From contig JACPQR010000029.1 in NCBI GenBank assembly GCA_016190375.1, positions 1-35,150 on the forward strand: DNA of 35,150 nt, given 5' to 3'. Below are positions 32,857-35,150 of the stretch, in pieces. The position numbers and the translations under genes were made by a program. The DNA is from Deltaproteobacteria bacterium (GTDB lineage: Bacteria; Myxococcota_A; Polyangia; JACPQR01). Each line of letters opens with the position of its first letter. Position 1 is the stretch's first letter. Below the pieces are notes generated by a model that worked only from the letters and a program-made list of their open reading frames with translations, was not told the origin of the DNA and searched no databases.

Positions 32857-35019
32857 GTGGCGAACCGCGACAAGGCGGCCGTCGGCGACTTCGAAGGGGA
32901 CCTCGGTCGCGAGCCCCTTCGGGGCGAGCAGACGACCATTGACGACTCGTACCTGGACGGGTTGTCCAGCAAGCTCGACTCGGAGCCGAGGCTCGTCGCC
33001 CCGCCGGCCAGGCCCGTCACGAAGCGCGGGAACGGCTCGCTGCCGCCCGATGCGCCGCTGATCCCCGACGTCGCGCTGTCGCCGACGGGACCCGTCCGCA
33101 AGATGGCCGCCCCCGAGGAGGAGGAGGAGCTGGAGGAGATCGAGGAGCTCGGCAGCTTCGACGCCAAGCCGATCCCCTCCGAGCCCACGCAGATCGAGGA
33201 GGAGGACGAGCTCGCGGCCGTCGCCACGAAGATCTTCGTCGGCGACGACGCGGAGAAGGTCGCGAAGCTCGAGGTCGTGGCGGGGCGCGACCGGGGAAAG
33301 TCGTTCCCGCTCTCGGCCGAGACGACCTGCGTGGGCCGAGGGATCGACAACGACGTGATCCTCACCGACATCGCCGTGTCGCGGCGCCATCTCAAGGTGC
33401 ATCGTCGCGACGGCTACTGGGAGCTGGAGGACCTGGGGAGCGGCAACGGGAGCATCCGCAACGGAAAGAAAGTGCGCGGCCGGGTCGTGCTCCTCGCCGG
33501 CGACAGGCTGGAGCTCGGCAACACGACCTTCCTGTTCGCGTGGGACGGCGTGCCGCCGCCCGGGGCGCTCGAGTCGACCTCGGCGCTCGACATGAGCGGG
33601 CCGATGCCGGCGATACCGGCCAAGGGCAAGAGCGTGCCCGTGCGGGCGGCCACCGAGCAGATCCCGCGACCGCCCGCGCCGACCGGTATCGGTCCCAACA
33701 AGCTGATCATCTTCGGCGGGGCGGGGCTGGGCGTCTTGCTGATCGCGCTGATCGTCATCGTCAAGCTCACGAGCGGGCCGAGCGCTCAGGATCAGGCCGT
33801 GCCGGTCGGGCCCTCGGTCACGGAGCTGCAGACGACCGGCGTCAACGCGTACACGGGGCGGCAGTGGGACGTCGCGCTCGCCTCGTTCGAGCAGCTCGCG
33901 AAGCTCGCGCCGAACGACCCGTCTGTCCGCGACTACATCACACGCTGCCAGGAGGAGCGTCAGGCCGAGCAGGTGCTCGCCCAGGTCAGGCTCCTGGCCG
34001 CCTCCAACCCGGGAGGCGCGATCACGAGCCTCGCCGGGATTCCGCCGACGAGCGTCTACGCCGCGGAGGCGGCGGCGCTCAGGAACGAGGTCACGGTGCG
34101 GCGCGTTGGGCAGCTCCTCGCGCTGATCCAGACCGCGCGCCAGGAGGCCACACCGGACACGAGCCGGATCCTCGGACTGGTGGACGAGGGGTTGACGCTC
34201 GACCACGGCAACGCCCAGCTCCAGCAGATCCGCACCGAGGTGGCCTCGGCGATGCCGGCAGAGCCCGCGCCTGCAGGGGTGCCGGCCGCCGGCACCGAGC
34301 CTGCGGGTGCGGACCAGGACCAGACGCCGAGCGGCGCTTCCGGGCCGACGAAGGTCGCGGCGGGCCGGCCGGGGAGGCATCAGGCCCCTGCGGCCCGCGA
34401 GCCGCAGCAGCGCGCGCCGGCCAAGGCGCCCGCCGCCTCGAACTCTCGCGTCCTGCAGCTCTACCGGAGCGGGCGCTTCCGCGAGGCCGCCGACGCCGCC
34501 GCGGGAATCGCGGAGTCGGCTTCGGGCCGGGCCGCGGATCAGGCGCGCGCCCTCTCGCGCGACGTCGACAGGTTCTCTCAGGCGTGGAGCGCGGCGCAGG
34601 CAGCGCGCGGCCAGCCCTCCGCGATCCGCAACCTCGAGAGCGCGCTGCGGCTCGACCGCTCGATCTCGGGTGGCCACTACGCCGCGCAGATCCAGCCGCT
34701 GCTTCTGGCCGCGCACGCGCAGAACGCCACGCGGGCCTGGCAGTCGGGCCGCTACGCGAGCGCATGCGTGAGCGTGCAGGCGGCCCTGAGGATCGACTCC
34801 TCGAGCTCGGCGGTCTCGCGAATGTCTCGCGACTGCGCGGCGAAGGCCCGCGATCTGTACGAGCAGGCCTACGCGATGAGAACCAGCGACCCCAACCGCG
34901 CCAGAGAGCTCTGGCGGCAGGTCCTGCAGATGGTCTCGCGCGACAACGAGTACTACGGCCGCGCCTACGAACGTCTCAACAACTCCCCGGGCGCCGGCGG
35001 CCGCGACGAGGACGAGTAG
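32857..35019 (+). CDS. FHA-domain membrane protein with TPR-like periplasmic part (second of two)
   Basis: This 720-aa protein starts at GTG 32857. Residues 1-130 are disordered, with an acidic run (about 87-97) and Thr/Pro-rich stretches that could be phosphorylated. The FHA domain (about 138-228) is complete: CVGRGIDNDVILT (Gly160-Arg161), IAVSRRHLKVHR (Ser175, His178) and LGSGNGSI (Asn197-Gly198). A membrane helix lies at about 283-304. The remainder is extracytoplasmic with TPR-like helices (QWDVALASFEQLAKLAPNDP and similar) and a Pro/Ala-rich linker near 470-520. It shares the FHA-helix-TPR plan with the previous gene but not its sequence. A kinase-dependent role in gating secretion is plausible. 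It is the last gene before the terminal repeats. Confidence 0.9.
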   Translation: MANRDKAAVGDFEGDLGREPLRGEQTTIDDSYLDGLSSKLDSEPRLVAPPARPVTKRGNGSLPPDAPLIPDVALSPTGPVRKMAAPEEEEELEEIEELGSFDAKPIPSEPTQIEEEDELAAVATKIFVGDDAEKVAKLEVVAGRDRGKSFPLSAETTCVGRGIDNDVILTDIAVSRRHLKVHRRDGYWELEDLGSGNGSIRNGKKVRGRVVLLAGDRLELGNTTFLFAWDGVPPPGALESTSALDMSGPMPAIPAKGKSVPVRAATEQIPRPPAPTGIGPNKLIIFGGAGLGVLLIALIVIVKLTSGPSAQDQAVPVGPSVTELQTTGVNAYTGRQWDVALASFEQLAKLAPNDPSVRDYITRCQEERQAEQVLAQVRLLAASNPGGAITSLAGIPPTSVYAAEAAALRNEVTVRRVGQLLALIQTARQEATPDTSRILGLVDEGLTLDHGNAQLQQIRTEVASAMPAEPAPAGVPAAGTEPAGADQDQTPSGASGPTKVAAGRPGRHQAPAAREPQQRAPAKAPAASNSRVLQLYRSGRFREAADAAAGIAESASGRAADQARALSRDVDRFSQAWSAAQAARGQPSAIRNLESALRLDRSISGGHYAAQIQPLLLAAHAQNATRAWQSGRYASACVSVQAALRIDSSSSAVSRMSRDCAAKARDLYEQAYAMRTSDPNRARELWRQVLQMVSRDNEYYGRAYERLNNSPGAGGRDEDE

Positions 35020-35025
35020 TCGGGC

Positions 35026-35069
35026 TGCGTTCCGGTCGGAGGGGGGACACGCACCCCCCACCTAACCAC
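35026..35069. repeat. 44-bp direct repeat, copy 1, with GC hairpin
   Basis: This block recurs at 35107-35150 with 42 of 44 matches by eye (period 81 bp). Inside it, six G (35041-35046) face six C (35054-35059) across a 7-base loop. It starts 6 bp after the stop of the second FHA gene, so it may end that transcript or begin a repeat array. Confidence 0.85.
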
Positions 35070-35106
35070 CCGTCATCCTTACGAGTTCAGGCCATAACGC
35101 GCGTTT

Positions 35107-35150
35107 TGCGTTCAGGTCGGAGGGGGTACACGCACCCCCCACCTAACCAC
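35107..35150. repeat. 44-bp direct repeat, copy 2, cut by the window end
   Basis: Same block as 35026-35069, with two substitutions, after a 37-base spacer (35070-35106). It runs exactly to the last base, so the true copy number and unit boundaries are unknown. Confidence 0.8.

Noticed and set aside
35026..35150. CRISPR array at the right edge
   Set aside because: Only two repeats are visible, they differ at two positions, the 44-base unit does not look like a known repeat type and no cas gene is in the window. Kept as a repeat with an open question.

Overview
This is a 35.15 kb, very GC-rich chromosomal window with many GTG starts and tight gene packing. Several exported lipoproteins carry long Asp-Ser/Asp-Ala linkers directly after the lipobox Cys, one vWA protein has MopE-like Asp/Cys-rich motifs, and there is an S37 peptidase, a hybrid sensor kinase and a Tad-type secretion locus. 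Together these suggest Myxococcota or a related deltaproteobacterial lineage. That placement is an inference from protein style; no rRNA or other marker gene is present. I see no tRNA, rRNA, insertion sequence or prophage core.

Left part (1-6.4 kb): an unrecognised protein faces a 670-aa protein with two RlaP-like nucleotidyltransferase domains (RNA-repair associated family). Between their stop codons lie two tandem 111-bp units, each folding into a 25/25/25 hairpin. A VOC-fold protein follows, then a minus-strand HIT-HNH pair overlapping by ATGA. The last 192 bp of the VOC gene are repeated (about 97% identical) on the far side of that pair, leaving a truncated VOC copy. A Cys-phosphatase comes next.

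Middle (6.4-19 kb): mostly envelope proteins. These are an Asp/Ser-repeat lipoprotein, an S37 peptidase lipoprotein, a polytopic membrane protein, a lipoprotein with a P-domain and kelch-like repeats, and a vWA/MopE-like lipoprotein. A degraded stretch with two protein remnants precedes an MNT-HEPN toxin-antitoxin pair. A hybrid histidine kinase lies downstream of two paralogous beta-barrel proteins on the same strand.

Right part (19-35 kb): a 1.4-kb-codon BadF/HgdC-type double ATPase with DUF2229-like domains, a PP1/PP2A-like phosphatase, an OPT-family transporter, a CBS protein, an orphan DUF234-type nuclease-like fragment, a perfect 20-bp inverted repeat and a beta-propeller lipoprotein. 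The window ends with a co-directional cluster cpaB-tadB-tadC-FHA-FHA, the inner-membrane half of a Tad/Flp-like machine, joined to two membrane-anchored FHA proteins. Two 44-bp direct repeats with GC hairpins, 81 bp apart, run into the window edge.

A recurring signal is a TAnnnT hexamer 6-9 bases before the start codon of many genes. This fits leaderless transcripts and helps to choose GTG starts.
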